51,174 nt of DNA from NCBI GenBank assembly GCA_009760855.2, contig WPIO01000419.1, forward strand, positions 1 through 51,174. Reading direction: 5' to 3'. The notes beneath the pieces were generated by a model that saw nothing but the letters and a program-made list of their open reading frames with translations, made no database searches and was not told the origin of the DNA. Below, one piece after another: positions 22,179-31,158 of the stretch. Each line of letters begins with the position of its first letter. Position 1 is the stretch's first letter. The DNA is from Cristatella mucedo (lineage: Eukaryota > Bryozoa > Phylactolaemata > Cristatellidae). Position numbers and translations under genes: made by a program.

Positions 22179-23036
22179 CTATACAATAGTAATAATACAA
22201 TCAATATATGTAATATTGCTTGCAAATCTTAAATTATCTATCATATATGTGCAGGTTCCATCAATATTTATAACTAAAAGAAGAGTACCAGATACACCAT
22301 AAGTGTTGTCACTAGTTAACTCTAAAAACGTTCCATCAGTATTAGAACACCATAGAATATTGGATACCGTTTGAAAGTTTGCTACTGAACCAGCAACAAA
22401 AGTTTTATAAGGTGTTGCATAGCCTACAACTTGACCTTGCTGATTAAAAACTGCAATATCTGCAGGAGTTGTTTTTAATGTAGAACTTTCTGTTCCTGTT
22501 CCATTTACATCAGTATTAAATATGTTTAATGGAACAATAATGGAATCATTAGTAAAACCAATAAGTCTTAAGTACAACGTAGAGCATTTATAAGAATCAA
22601 CAGATTCCTTTGTTACAACATCTGAATTTTTTAAAGATGTAATTCAGTTTGATCCTAGATCAAGAGTACTATTATAGTTACCATTAAAAACTTGAGTCAT
22701 ACTTTTTAGTAATCCATAGTTTATTACTCTGTAAGGCCTAGAATCTTGATAAACTGTTCCATCAGTAGATCTTCCAGATATACCAGTTATATTTTTACAA
22801 TTCAACTGGGATAACATTTTTGCACTATTCTTTGTAAGTAAGTCAGTTAAGTTAGAAAAATAAGCTATTTCTCCTGAAACATTAGTTGCTACAGTATTAA
22901 AAAAGTCTGAATTGAGAGCATAATCTAATCTTATTGCATCTCCATCATTTACTGGAAAACCAAGATTTGTAATACCATTTCCATTGGCATCAAGGTCGCT
23001 AAAAATATTACCATTAATCTTACTAATATTATCCAT
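22179..23036 (-). pseudogene. Fibre-like repeat protein C
   Basis: The minus-strand ATG at 23036 opens with 'NGNIFSDLDANGNGITNLGFPVNDGDAI', nearly the same as the N-terminus of the plus-strand fibre at 33531. A TGA at 22644-22646 interrupts a later repeat ('DVVTKESVD'); an Arg codon CGA changed to TGA would explain it. A beta-rich C-terminal head follows (22577-22179). It is divergent from the gene at 23047, with 10 bp between the start codons. Likely an attachment fibre. Confidence 0.75.
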
Positions 23037-23046
23037 TCTTGTATAT
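23037..23046. promoter_or_regulatory. 10-bp divergent start region
   Basis: Only TCTTGTATAT separates the start codons of two oppositely oriented genes (23036 minus, 23047 plus). Any transcription signals must therefore overlap coding DNA. TATA-like sequence is present on both strands. Function is inferred from position. Confidence 0.45.
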
Positions 23047-23397
23047 ATGGAAAAAATAAAATCTGGCTTAGATACAACAAAAGAAGTATTATCAGGAACA
23101 ACAACTGCAACCGATATAGGTTCAAAAGCAATTATAAAAGTAGCTCCAAAGATTGCAGTGAAGCTAAGTCTGAGAGCCTCAAATAGGATTGCAACAATTG
23201 TTCCAAAAGTTTTGAAGTCATTCAAAGTTATAGGAACTGCTACAAAAGCACTTGGTGGATTTCTTTCAGGAATAACAGGAATTGTAGATCTTGGTTTATT
23301 CATAAAAGAGATTTTAGATGATATTGCTTCAATAAAATATGGCAATGTGTCTTTTGGAAAACAGTTGCAGATAAAAAAGAAGGACTGTAAAAAATGA
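23047..23397 (+). CDS. Hypothetical viral membrane-like protein, 116 aa
   Basis: ATG at 23047 follows TATAT. The protein has a Thr/Ser N-terminus, a basic middle and a hydrophobic stretch 'KALGGFLSGITGIVDLGLFIKEIL' around residues 70-93 that may enter membranes. Its stop overlaps the next start in ATGA. The pair resembles small hydrophobic virion proteins, but no family is recognised. The minus-strand ORF across it is a shadow. Confidence 0.65.
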   Translation: MEKIKSGLDTTKEVLSGTTTATDIGSKAIIKVAPKIAVKLSLRASNRIATIVPKVLKSFKVIGTATKALGGFLSGITGIVDLGLFIKEILDDIASIKYGNVSFGKQLQIKKKDCKK

Positions 23398-23813
23398 TAG
23401 CATCCTTAGAGGTTGGTTATTACATAAACGAGATTTTGCTAGAAGCTGAAAAAGCTAAATCTGATTGGTAATTAGATCCTAGTAGATTTCTTTCAGAGAC
23501 ATTCGGAGAGGAAATATCTTGGGATGCTTCACAATTAGATACAAAAGCTTGGAGTAAGAAATTTTTTGAAGTAAGATCTGGCGGATTTTTACCTACAATT
23601 CCAGCAATCATAGCAAGTATAGCTTCAATTATTGGCGCAGTTGGCTTAGGAGTTTCAATAGCTGTAACTGTAGCAGGATTGATTAAGAAGATTATTGACT
23701 CAACAATGTATACTGCTAAAGCGCCGAAAATGGATACGCATGAGGAGAGAATGAATGCTTTGAGTTTACAAAGTGAAAGACTAAAGAATGCAATTACGGA
23801 CATAAAAATATGA
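23394..23813 (+). pseudogene. Hypothetical viral protein with hydrophobic segment, one in-frame stop
   Basis: ATG at 23394 overlaps the previous stop. The frame carries one TAA at 23469-23471, where a Gln codon is plausible, and then continues with 'GGFLPTIPAIIASIASIIGAVGLG', a strong hydrophobic Gly/Ala/Ile segment, before a charged C-terminus. It ends in TGA overlapping the next ATG. It is related in style to its upstream neighbour; the two may be membrane-active virion proteins. Confidence 0.6.
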
Positions 23814-24130
23814 TCGAATTATTTGATAGAAACATTGATATCGATTTGAGTGACAAATTGCAAAACTCAAAAAAAAAAAAACAGATTAGATTATTAGAAA
23901 ACTGGAAAGCAGTTAGTAGAGGTATCAGGAGTAAGCTGTTCGGATAGGGTTAAAAGAAGATATAAAAAAAAGTAGAAAGTAGTACAATTGGAGGGGAAAA
24001 GACTTGCAATTATCAAGCAGAGAGTGCAATGCTACTAGCTAATCTGTTTGCGCAAGGTGCGACACAAGAACAAATATATAATGAAATAATAAAACTAAGA
24101 GATGAATTAAAAAAGCGCTGTCGAAATTAA
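23810..24130 (+). pseudogene. Small basic viral protein, broken
   Basis: ATG at 23810 overlaps the previous stop in ATGA. The first about 45 codons are basic (K-run, 'RLLENWKAVSRGIRSKLFG'), then stops occur at about 23945-23975. The frame resumes with 'ESAMLLANLFAQGATQEQIYNEI' up to TAA near 24130, which overlaps the end of the convergent HNH gene. Function unknown. Confidence 0.5.
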
Positions 24131-24695
24131 AAAGTCTGTATGTCTAACTATTTTGTAATCTTCTGTTAAAGTATAAGTAAAGTTTAATCGAGCGAAACTT
24201 AGGTGCAAACGTATTGCTGCAAGGTCACGCACTTCAGCAGCTTTAATAGGATTTTCAAAATATCCTAGGTGATATCTAAATCCATCTATTGCAATACGTG
24301 CAATCCACTTTTCATTATGTGAATTCCAGTTTACACCAATGAATTTTGAAGTATTATTTCTTCTTATTCCTTTAGTTCTATTATTTTCTGATCTAGTTGT
24401 TTCACGCAAATTACCGAAACTATTGTTTTAATTATTGTTATCAATATGATCAAGCTCTTGCATAGGAAACTGTTCAGTCATAATCAACCATGCAAGACGA
24501 TGTGCACGGTAAATTTTGCTATTTATCTTTATTTCTCTATAACCGCTATGATGATGAATTCTTCCAGCAACACTTTCTGCTCTTGCTTGCTTTTCCTCCT
24601 CTATTTATTTTCCATAGGAATTCTCCAGAAAAAGGACAGTATTGCAATCATTCTAAAACTTGGTTTCTAAAAGCACAAATTTCATCTTGATTCAT
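24107..24695 (-). pseudogene. HNH-AP2 homing-type endonuclease
   Basis: Read from the ATG at 24695: an N-terminal 'YCPFSGEFLWKINRGGKA' segment, then the HNH core with 'RAHRLAWLI', 'LDHIDNN' and 'NNSFGNLRE', then an AP2 DNA-binding domain with 'SKFIGVNWNSHNEKWIARI', 'YHLGYFENPIKAAEVRDLAAIRLH'. HNH-AP2 proteins are typically selfish endonucleases of phages and large viruses. Breaks: TGA at 24648-24650, a frameshift near 24590 and TAA at 24427-24429 beside the catalytic HNH centre. A second, more decayed copy lies at 15370-15850. Confidence 0.85.
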
Positions 24696-24750
24696 TTCTT
24701 AATATTTAATAGTTTTATTTGCCTTTAAATAAAATTTAATTTATTATAGA

Positions 24751-25527
24751 ATGGAATATCACGAGACAAAGCTAAACATGTCAGATCATCAAGTAAACTT
24801 AATACATAAGGGTGATAAACCTATTTCAATCAGACTAAAAAAAGAAGACCTATCAGGTTCAGTTCCAATCTGTGTAACAAAAAAAACACAACTAAATAAA
24901 ATAAAAAAGTGTGGATCAAAAAACATTGGCCTACAACTGAATTTAAGTTTGAAGCAACTAAAAAAAAATAGAAAAGTTGGCTCGGGTTTGGTTGATATAA
25001 TAAATAAATCAACTGGAAACCGTGAAATGCATATGAAACTCCCTTCAGGGGTAAAATCTGAATTTGTACCAGGTGGTTCATTCAACGGTACTGGTCGTTA
25101 CTCATATGCCGGGCCGGGAACCAAGTTTACTCAAAGGATGAATGAATCTTATGAAGGCGTAAATGATCTAGATAGATCTGCTTTAGTGCACGATAGTCTA
25201 TATACCGAAACTTCATCAATGACCGAACCTAAAAGGACACAAATAAGAAACTAGTCAGACTAGGTATTAGCTGAATCTGCTGCTAGAATTGCGCTTGATC
25301 CAAGGCAACCAAATTATGTTCGTGAAGATACAAAGACAGTTGCGGCCGTGATGAGGGCTAAAGCTAAGCCCGGACTTGGAATTCTATCCGGCGGAGCTCT
25401 AAACGATTCATTTGCAACTGATTTTCTAAAAGATGAAGTATCAAACCCTGCTAGCCTAAATAAGATAAAAAACTATGCTCGTGGAATAGTTGATAGAATG
25501 CTTTATATCACTCGAAAAAAGATCTAA
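24751..25527 (+). pseudogene. Parvovirus-like phospholipase A2 domain protein (minor capsid type)
   Basis: ATG at 24751 follows TTATTATAGA. A basic N-terminus is followed by the PLA2 signature: calcium loop 'YAGPGT' at residues 119-124 and the catalytic 'HD..Y' (His147, Asp148, Tyr151). In parvoviruses, and in adintovirus-like elements, this enzyme opens endosomal membranes during entry. Two in-frame TAG codons at 25252-25254 and 25261-25263 fall right after the catalytic core; the same frame then continues with 'LAESAARIALD' to the TAA at 25525-25527. The C-terminal part is probably the virion-anchoring region. Confidence 0.8.
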
Positions 25528-25561
25528 AAAAAATGTAACTTACAAACTATTTTTTATACTT

Positions 25562-26050
25562 TTAAAACTCTGCTGGATTAAAAACTGATCTCTTTGGAGA
25601 ACCATTACCTTTTACTTGGCCAATCTTTAGTCTAAAATTTAATCTTGCTTCATTATTATAAAACTCTTTTGAAACATAGCTTCCATCAAGAATTCCAGTG
25701 ATACTAAAATCATTTCCTAATTTCTTAATTACGTCTGCAGGACTAGATACTTCATTTTGTTTATTATTCTCATCAAACATAATGCTAGGTTTCTTTCCTA
25801 AATCAAATCTAATTCCAATTGTTGACCTTGCAATACCATCAAATCCCTTAAATTCTAAGTGTTCACTTGATCTATCTTCAAAATTTTGAATATAAGGAAG
25901 TGATTCTTCTGTTATATACATCCACACGGTAAGATAAGATTTTGAATCCTTTGAAATTTTCTCTTTAACATGAACGTGTGCAGGCTTTCCTTTAGGGATA
26001 ACAACTGCAGAATTTTGGAGGACTACAAATTTGTTTTCTTGATTTTTCAG
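25562..26050 (-). pseudogene. Conserved-looking viral protein, lost start codon
   Basis: The frame is open from 26050 to TAA at 25562. At 26050 a CTG stands where an ATG is expected, just after TATATAAAA, so the start appears mutated. The first downstream ATG is at 25927. The protein (about 162 codons) begins 'NQENKFVVLQNSAVVIPKGKP' and is mixed alpha/beta, without membrane segment. I do not recognise it. It is convergent with the PLA2 gene, 34 bp away. Confidence 0.55.
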
Positions 26051-26079
26051 TTTTATATAGTGGAGATATTTTGTTTAAT

Positions 26080-26465
26080 TCAGATTAATAATTGCATGAC
26101 TGTACCAAAATTGAGTAATTCCATTAGTTTAAGGAAGATTAAGCACCTCATTCCACAATCCGTTTGATTAAACTTTTGCAGTTGAAAAGTCTGAAAACTT
26201 GGTGTAACACCGCAACAATTATTCACTTCCTTCATTGGAGGAGCACCAAATAAATCAAAATAAAAACATCGAACACCAATTTTTTAAGTGCTACCCAATG
26301 ATATATTGCTAGATCTGATTTCCCAGTATTGCAAATAAGGCACTCATTCTGTTCAGGAGAAATTAATTCATCTCTTGCAAATACACCTCTGCAATTTTTT
26401 ATATCTAATTCTTTTACATATTGATTTATTTCGAGATCAGTTAGTGGTGTACTTTTTACTTTTTT
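26080..26465 (-). pseudogene. Adenain-like cysteine protease (C5-type), frameshifted
   Basis: In two frames the minus strand gives the adenovirus-type protease layout: 'PLTDLEINQYVKELDIKNCRGVF-RDEL', then 'HWVAL' (His codon at 26298-26300), 'FDLFGAPP', and 'NQTDCGMRCLIFL' (Cys codon at 26155-26157). These are the expected His, acidic, Gln and Cys positions. The enzyme matures capsid proteins in adenoviruses and Mavericks. Frameshifts lie near 26285 and in the A-run near 26465. No ATG precedes it in frame, so it may have been fused to the zinc protein upstream. Confidence 0.8.
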
Positions 26466-26813
26466 TTAAACTTTTGATAGTTTTTTTAGTTCAGAAAGTA
26501 TTTGTTCTTTACTCATCTCACCGCCAAACTTTTTCCCGTGAGCTAGAACTCCTGTACCTAACTTTTTCCCATGGGCTAAAACTCCAGTACCTAACTTTTT
26601 ACCATGAGCTAGAACTCCAGTACTTAATTTTTTACCATGAGCTAGAACTCCTTCACCAACACTTCTAAGCTTAACAAACTTTGATTTTTTTCTCTCACAA
26701 GTCATACAAATTGCTTTAATCATTCCTCTAAGACCTTTTGTACTATCAATCTCGATGTATTGCTCTTGAATGCTATCTGTTGGCTTCTTACATTTCAAGC
26801 AGTAAATTTCCAT
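26466..26813 (-). CDS. Zinc-ribbon-like protein with four 11-residue repeats
   Basis: The start at 26813 follows TATATTATAGAA. Residues 4-40 hold two CxxC pairs ('CLKCKK' and 'CMTCERKKSKF'), the layout of small viral zinc-ribbon proteins of the DUF5679 kind. Then come four tandem copies of 'GVLAHGKKLGT' (33 bp each, about 26535-26660), a short amphipathic basic repeat. The end, 'ILSELKKLSKV', runs into an A-rich stop immediately before the protease segment. It may be a complete small virion protein, or the N-terminal half of a protease fusion broken by a shift in the A-run. Confidence 0.65.
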   Translation of the reverse strand: MEIYCLKCKKPTDSIQEQYIEIDSTKGLRGMIKAICMTCERKKSKFVKLRSVGEGVLAHGKKLSTGVLAHGKKLGTGVLAHGKKLGTGVLAHGKKFGGEMSKEQILSELKKLSKV

Positions 26814-26847
26814 TTCTATAATATAAACACTCTTTTTAGTATAGGAA
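26814..26847. promoter_or_regulatory. Divergent promoter region between zinc protein and ATPase
   Basis: These 34 bp contain a TATATTATAGAA reading toward the minus-strand gene and TTAGTATAGGAA reading toward the ATPase. Both place TATAG within five bases of an ATG. Function is inferred from the recurring motif. Confidence 0.55.
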
Positions 26848-27522
26848 ATGTCTCTTCGAGTAAGGGCGTTTAATTTTGGACAAGATATGGATACTGGTCA
26901 TAAAGAACCTTTACCAAATGTACCAATCAGAGCTTTAGTTTTAGGTCCAAGTAGTTCAGGTAAATCTCAACTCATAATGAATTGGATATTTTATGGAATG
27001 GTTAATTATGACAGTTGTACAATTATTGCTTCAAGTTTAGATCAAAAGTTGTATCGTGGACTTATGTCAATGACAAAAGAAATCAAAGCTTACTCATGGG
27101 TGAATGGAATTGATGCTATGCCAAAAGTATACTCGTATAAGAACTGCAAGAATGTAGTTGTACTTGATGATTTAATGACTGAGGATCAGACAAAGATATT
27201 AGACTATTTCACACGAGGAAGACATAAAGGTTTACACATTTTCTATCTTGCTCAAGGCTTTACGAATATACCTAGGAGAGAAATTAGAAACAATGTAAAT
27301 TTGATAGTAATATTTAAGCAAAACACAACTGACATTGAGTATATCCGTGATGCATACGTTGGAGATATTGATAAGAAACAATTTAGAGAATGGGTTAACT
27401 CTTGCACTCGAAACCATTTTGGATATTGCGTGATAGACCTAAGTAAGACTGAATCAGAAGGAAGATTTTGGTCTGTTGATTCAGAGGGAAAGCAAATAAT
27501 GATATTTTTTAATTCTCAATAG
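26848..27522 (+). CDS. A32/FtsK-type genome-packaging ATPase
   Basis: This is an intact 224-codon gene. Walker A is GPSSSGKS (residues 33-40) and Walker B is 'VVVLDDLM' around residues 103-110. The segment 'FYLAQGFTNIPRREIRNNV' with its Gln corresponds to the sensor region of this family. These HerA/FtsK ATPases drive viral DNA into capsids in poxviruses, Mavericks and virophages. Its length is normal for the family. It is the best preserved gene of copy R, with no breaks. A clear homologue lies on the minus strand at 11790-12459. The next gene follows after 10 bp. Confidence 0.95.
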   Translation: MSLRVRAFNFGQDMDTGHKEPLPNVPIRALVLGPSSSGKSQLIMNWIFYGMVNYDSCTIIASSLDQKLYRGLMSMTKEIKAYSWVNGIDAMPKVYSYKNCKNVVVLDDLMTEDQTKILDYFTRGRHKGLHIFYLAQGFTNIPRREIRNNVNLIVIFKQNTTDIEYIRDAYVGDIDKKQFREWVNSCTRNHFGYCVIDLSKTESEGRFWSVDSEGKQIMIFFNSQ

Positions 27523-27532
27523 ATATAGTAAA

Positions 27533-28930
27533 ATGTTTAATGGAAAAATTTACTCAAGTGGTAAAAAGCCTTACAAAGGTAGCGTTCAAGAAGCACTTGA
27601 TTATGAATCAAAACTGCAAAACCTGCAAGATCCAAGAGATGCGAATATTCTAGAAAATTCTGGTGAGATGCAAAGAATAGAATCAGAAATAGCTGTAAGA
27701 GATGCTGCTGAGCATAGATTAAATGAGCAAACATTAGAGAGATCTACTGATAACTCAGGTAAAGTTGTTGTTGAGAAACTTAAAAGAGTTAGACCTAAAC
27801 TTGCAATACAAATAGAAAACAAAGAACAACTTCAGAAATTGTTGCGACAAAAACCATACATATCTAGCACTATTCAAAAAGCAAGAATAGCTGTTAGTGA
27901 AGGAAAGTATAAAAAAGCGATTACTATAGCAAATCAAGCAAAGACATATGCAGCAAATCCAGAAATACGAGAAGCTATTGATGCTGCTCAAAAAGGTTTA
28001 GCTGAAGAGTTAAGTATAAATCCAACTACTGGCACTTCAAAGAAAACTGTTGCAGAACAAGATTTAGATAAAGCTAATCTAATTAAAATACTTAAAGAAA
28101 AATGGATATATTCCAAGTTATGTATCAAGAATAATGAATGAAATTAATAGTACAAATACAGATTTAAAGCTATATGAACTAGGATTAAAACTTCATGATG
28201 AAAAAATGTATACTGCTAAAAAAGAATTAGAACAAACTGCTCATGATATTTTAGAATACACAATGAATTATTATACTGATTTTGATGGTAAACAAATGGA
28301 TGAAATAAATAAAGTATATGAATCAACAGTTGATAAAAAGAAAGATTTACTTGATATTATTGGAGCTAAAAGAACTGGTGGATTACCAAAACCTATAAGA
28401 AAGATTGTTGAAGAACTTAGTGAAGAAAATCTTTCCAATGTTATTTCAGAGCTGGCTAAAAAGAAAAAAATAAGTACAAAAGAGCAAAGAGTTTTAGATC
28501 ATTTAAGACCAAAAGTTGGCAAAGGAATAGAAGTAATCCCACTAGTTTTAAAAAATGATTCAGAAGTATTTTATAAGATTGAATTGTGGATTCGCGAGCT
28601 TGCTGCTGGAAATACTGGAATAGTAAATTCTATTAGTGCTGCTGTTGATTACCTTGCAAATTTAGAAAAGTACCAAAGTCATATGTTGCTAAAATTAATA
28701 AACTTGTATATGATATATAGAGAATTTCAGATCTTCTTGATGTGGCTAAGGATATTTTACAGAATGTTGAGGCAATCAAAAGGGATAGCATTGCTGGCAA
28801 GGAAGGATATGTTTTTAACGTAACTGGAACTACTAATCCTATTGCCGTAAAAATAAATAATCCAATAAGACCAAAAGGTTTAAGGTATGCTTCAAAAAAT
28901 TTGTTTGTACTAACTCTATTAAAAATATAA
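27533..28930 (+). pseudogene. Large helical viral protein, multiply broken
   Basis: ATG at 27533 follows GATATAGTAAA. The first frame (to 28141) is charged and helical, with 'ARIAVSEGKYKKAITIANQAKTY'-type segments. One extra A near 28100 shifts the reading into the frame of 28134-28680. A further shift near 28670 and a TAG at 28718-28720 lead to 'ISDLLDVAKDILQ' and 'GYVFNVTGTTNPIAVKI'. The family is not recognised. Its place after the ATPase and ahead of capsid genes suggests a virion component. The frame seems to run on into the penton-like gene, so the two may have been one polypeptide. Confidence 0.65.
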
Positions 28931-29589
28931 CAAATAAGAATAATACTTTTGTTTATAGACTTACAGGTGGAAGTGATCGAGAAGTAGTTATTCCTCCTGG
29001 AATATATGCAGCTGTTTCTGATGATGTAAATATTGGAATTGCTGATACAATAAATAATTCTATTGTATTATCTGGAAGTGATAAGTTTGTTTTAGGTATT
29101 GATACTGCTACTTCTAATTCTTGGATTGCTATGCCTGCTGAGTTTACATTTGCTGCTGTTAAGTCTACCATAGCTCCATTACTTGGATTTACTGGAACTG
29201 TTTATACAGCTGATAAAACACTATCATTAAATACATATGGTGCACCTCCTGGAAAGCAGTTCAAACATGTACTTGCAGATCCTGGATATAAAATTACTTT
29301 AGAGAATGAAGTTTTTGTTTCTGACTTGAATTTAATTATTATAAACTGCAATTTGGTTACAAGTGGAACAAGCTACATAATTAATATCGAAACACAAGCT
29401 CTAAGAAGTTTTTTTTTTTTTTTTTATCCTCGGGAACAAATGGTATATGAACCAAATACTCTTGAATATCACAATCTTGTTGGAGAATCTATTTCTGATA
29501 TATTGATTACAATTACAGACCAAAATTCAAAAATTTTAGATTTTGGTTCTCAACAAATAACTATTGTAATAGAAATTATTGAAATATAA
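28891..29589 (+). CDS. Penton-like jelly-roll protein (putative)
   Basis: The frame is open from 28891 without an obvious ATG; an A-run shift connects it to the preceding gene. It contains 'VVIPPGIYAAVSDDV', an 'APLLGF' turn, a 'NCNLVTSG' strand and the C-terminal 'ILITITDQNSKILDFGSQ', an order I associate with a widespread single-jelly-roll protein of Maverick-like viruses. Assignment to the penton is from memory of the family pattern and is moderate. A run of about 17 T at 29409-29425 encodes a Phe string and is probably an expanded homopolymer. Confidence 0.5.
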   Translation, partial: FKKFVCTNSIKNITNKNNTFVYRLTGGSDREVVIPPGIYAAVSDDVNIGIADTINNSIVLSGSDKFVLGIDTATSNSWIAMPAEFTFAAVKSTIAPLLGFTGTVYTADKTLSLNTYGAPPGKQFKHVLADPGYKITLENEVFVSDLNLIIINCNLVTSGTSYIINIETQALRSFFFFFYPREQMVYEPNTLEYHNLVGESISDILITITDQNSKILDFGSQQITIVIEIIEI

Positions 29590-29596
29590 TATAATA

Positions 29597-30528
29597 GTGT
29601 CTATAAGAATCACTGGGACTACCAGTACAGATTCAAGGACTCTCGTTCCTCCAATAATGCTTGGATCTGATTCTGGTTATAACAAAATAGGCTTACGGAG
29701 AGTAAACATACAGATTCAAGGACTCTTGTTCCTCCATTAATGCTTGGATCTGATTCTGGTTATAACAAAATAGGCTTTACGGAGAGTAAACATATAAAAA
29801 ACAAAATAGTATCGAATATTACTACTGGAGTAAACGATATGCTTTGGTATAAAACAATGTCAGCTCCACTCAATTACTCAATCGCTATTCTAGAAGGATA
29901 TTATAATACTCAAAAGATTGTTTATGCATTAAATTAAGCATTAGCAAAAGTAAATCCATCCATGCTAATCAATCTTGCTAATAGAAATTGTACTGGAATT
30001 AGATTTAGCACCGATGCTGACGATAAAATAATAATGCAAGTTGCTGGTGATTTTGTTGTATTACTTGGAACAAATTCTGGAATAATCAACTCTATTGGTG
30101 ATACTTTAGGATTTAGTTAAAATTTGCAAGGATCATTCGATCCTGCAATGGTTGGTGGAACTCCATATGAAGCTATAGAAAAAGCAATGTATTTTTCTGG
30201 TATTTAAAAGGCTCGGAATAAAATGCGGTTGCCAGATAATTGTGGAGTAAAATGGATAAGCATTGATTGTGATCTTGTAGATCCTAGTAAGAACTATGTT
30301 GAACATAAAAAAGGATTTTTAGAGCAGTCTTCATCTTTATATTTAATTGACATTAATGATGTTAATCCAGGAGAAAAGGTTGACATGCGCATTCCAAATA
30401 TCTTATTCTTACGTACTCATGGAGACATTGACGGTGTTTGCAATCTTAAAATTAACTTAACAGATCAAAATAAAAATACAATAAATACTATTACAGATGT
30501 TATAGCTACTATAGAAATTTCTAAATAA
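29597..30528 (+). pseudogene. Beta-rich viral protein with three in-frame TAA codons
   Basis: The likely start is GTG at 29597 directly after TATAATA; an ATG-to-GTG change is suspected. One 83-bp segment is duplicated in tandem at 29627-29793, shifting the frame. Downstream the frame is continuous except for TAA at 29935, 30118 and 30205. The C-terminus 'CNLKINLTDQNKNTI' echoes the penton-like neighbour ('ITDQNSKI'), so the two may be related jelly-roll proteins. About 310 codons. Function unknown, probably virion. Confidence 0.6.
29627..29793 (+). repeat. Tandem duplication, 83/84 bp
   Basis: Unit one (29627-29709) and unit two (29710-29793) both begin 'acagattcaaggactct' and end 'ggagagtaaacat'. 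They differ by three substitutions or so and one T. Only the second unit is in frame with the rest of the gene. Confidence 0.9.
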
Positions 30529-30534
30529 TATAGG

Positions 30535-31135
30535 ATGGGTAGCTATGCCAGAATTGGTCATGGTAGAATAAGTGGTGGAAATATTATGGATCTGGTGTTC
30601 TTGACAAGATAATTGAAGGTGTTGGAAAAGCAGCACCTGTTCTTACTCGACTAACTGGACTTAGCATGAACATTTCTAACAGAGGAATTGAAATGCATCA
30701 AGCTAGAAAATTAACTGAATTACAAACAAAGACAGAAAAGATTGACTAGGAGAAGGCTAATAAACGTAGAGACATTGATGATAAAGCTGAAGAGGAAAGA
30801 AGAAAGAAAGAATATGAGTATGAATTAGAAAAAAGAAAGAAAGAAAAATATTATAATAGAAAGCTTAAAGAGATTGATCTTGAGATAAAACGAGCTATGC
30901 TTAACAAACTTAAACCTAAGAAGAAGAAATACAAGGCAAAAATGGAGGATTCTGATATTGAGTATTATTCAGAAACGTTAAGGAAAATGATCCTAAGGCA
31001 TACAAAGAAATAGAAAAAGTTATAAAAGAGAAATCTGCTGTTCCTGAAACTATGCCTGCTCCAAGAGCTGATGGATTTGGAGGATACATGAAAAAAATTG
31101 GTGCTGGTTTATACATTCAAAATGAGAAATACATT
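30535..31135 (+). pseudogene. Gly-rich and coiled-coil viral protein, broken
   Basis: ATG at 30535 follows AATATAGG. A Gly-rich start ('GHGRISGGN', then 'YGSGVLDKIIEGVGKAAPVL' after a one-base shift near 30585) leads to a long Lys/Glu coiled coil ('KAEEERRKKEYEYELEKRKK'). A TAG sits at 30747-30749 and a shift near 30975; the end shows 'ADGFGGYMKKIGAGLYIQ'. It lies directly before the capsid gene and may be a minor virion or scaffold protein (inference). Confidence 0.6.
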
Positions 31136-31158
31136 TTTACTTTTTATATAGAGAAGAA

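Noticed and set aside
23420-23803. 127-codon minus-strand ORF
   Set aside because: It lies antisense to the membrane-like gene at 23394-23813, whose frame fits its overlaps with both neighbours.
24789-25085. Minus-strand ORFs antisense to the PLA2 gene
   Set aside because: The plus frame has the PLA2 signature and the start motif; the minus reading is Phe/Leu-rich antisense.
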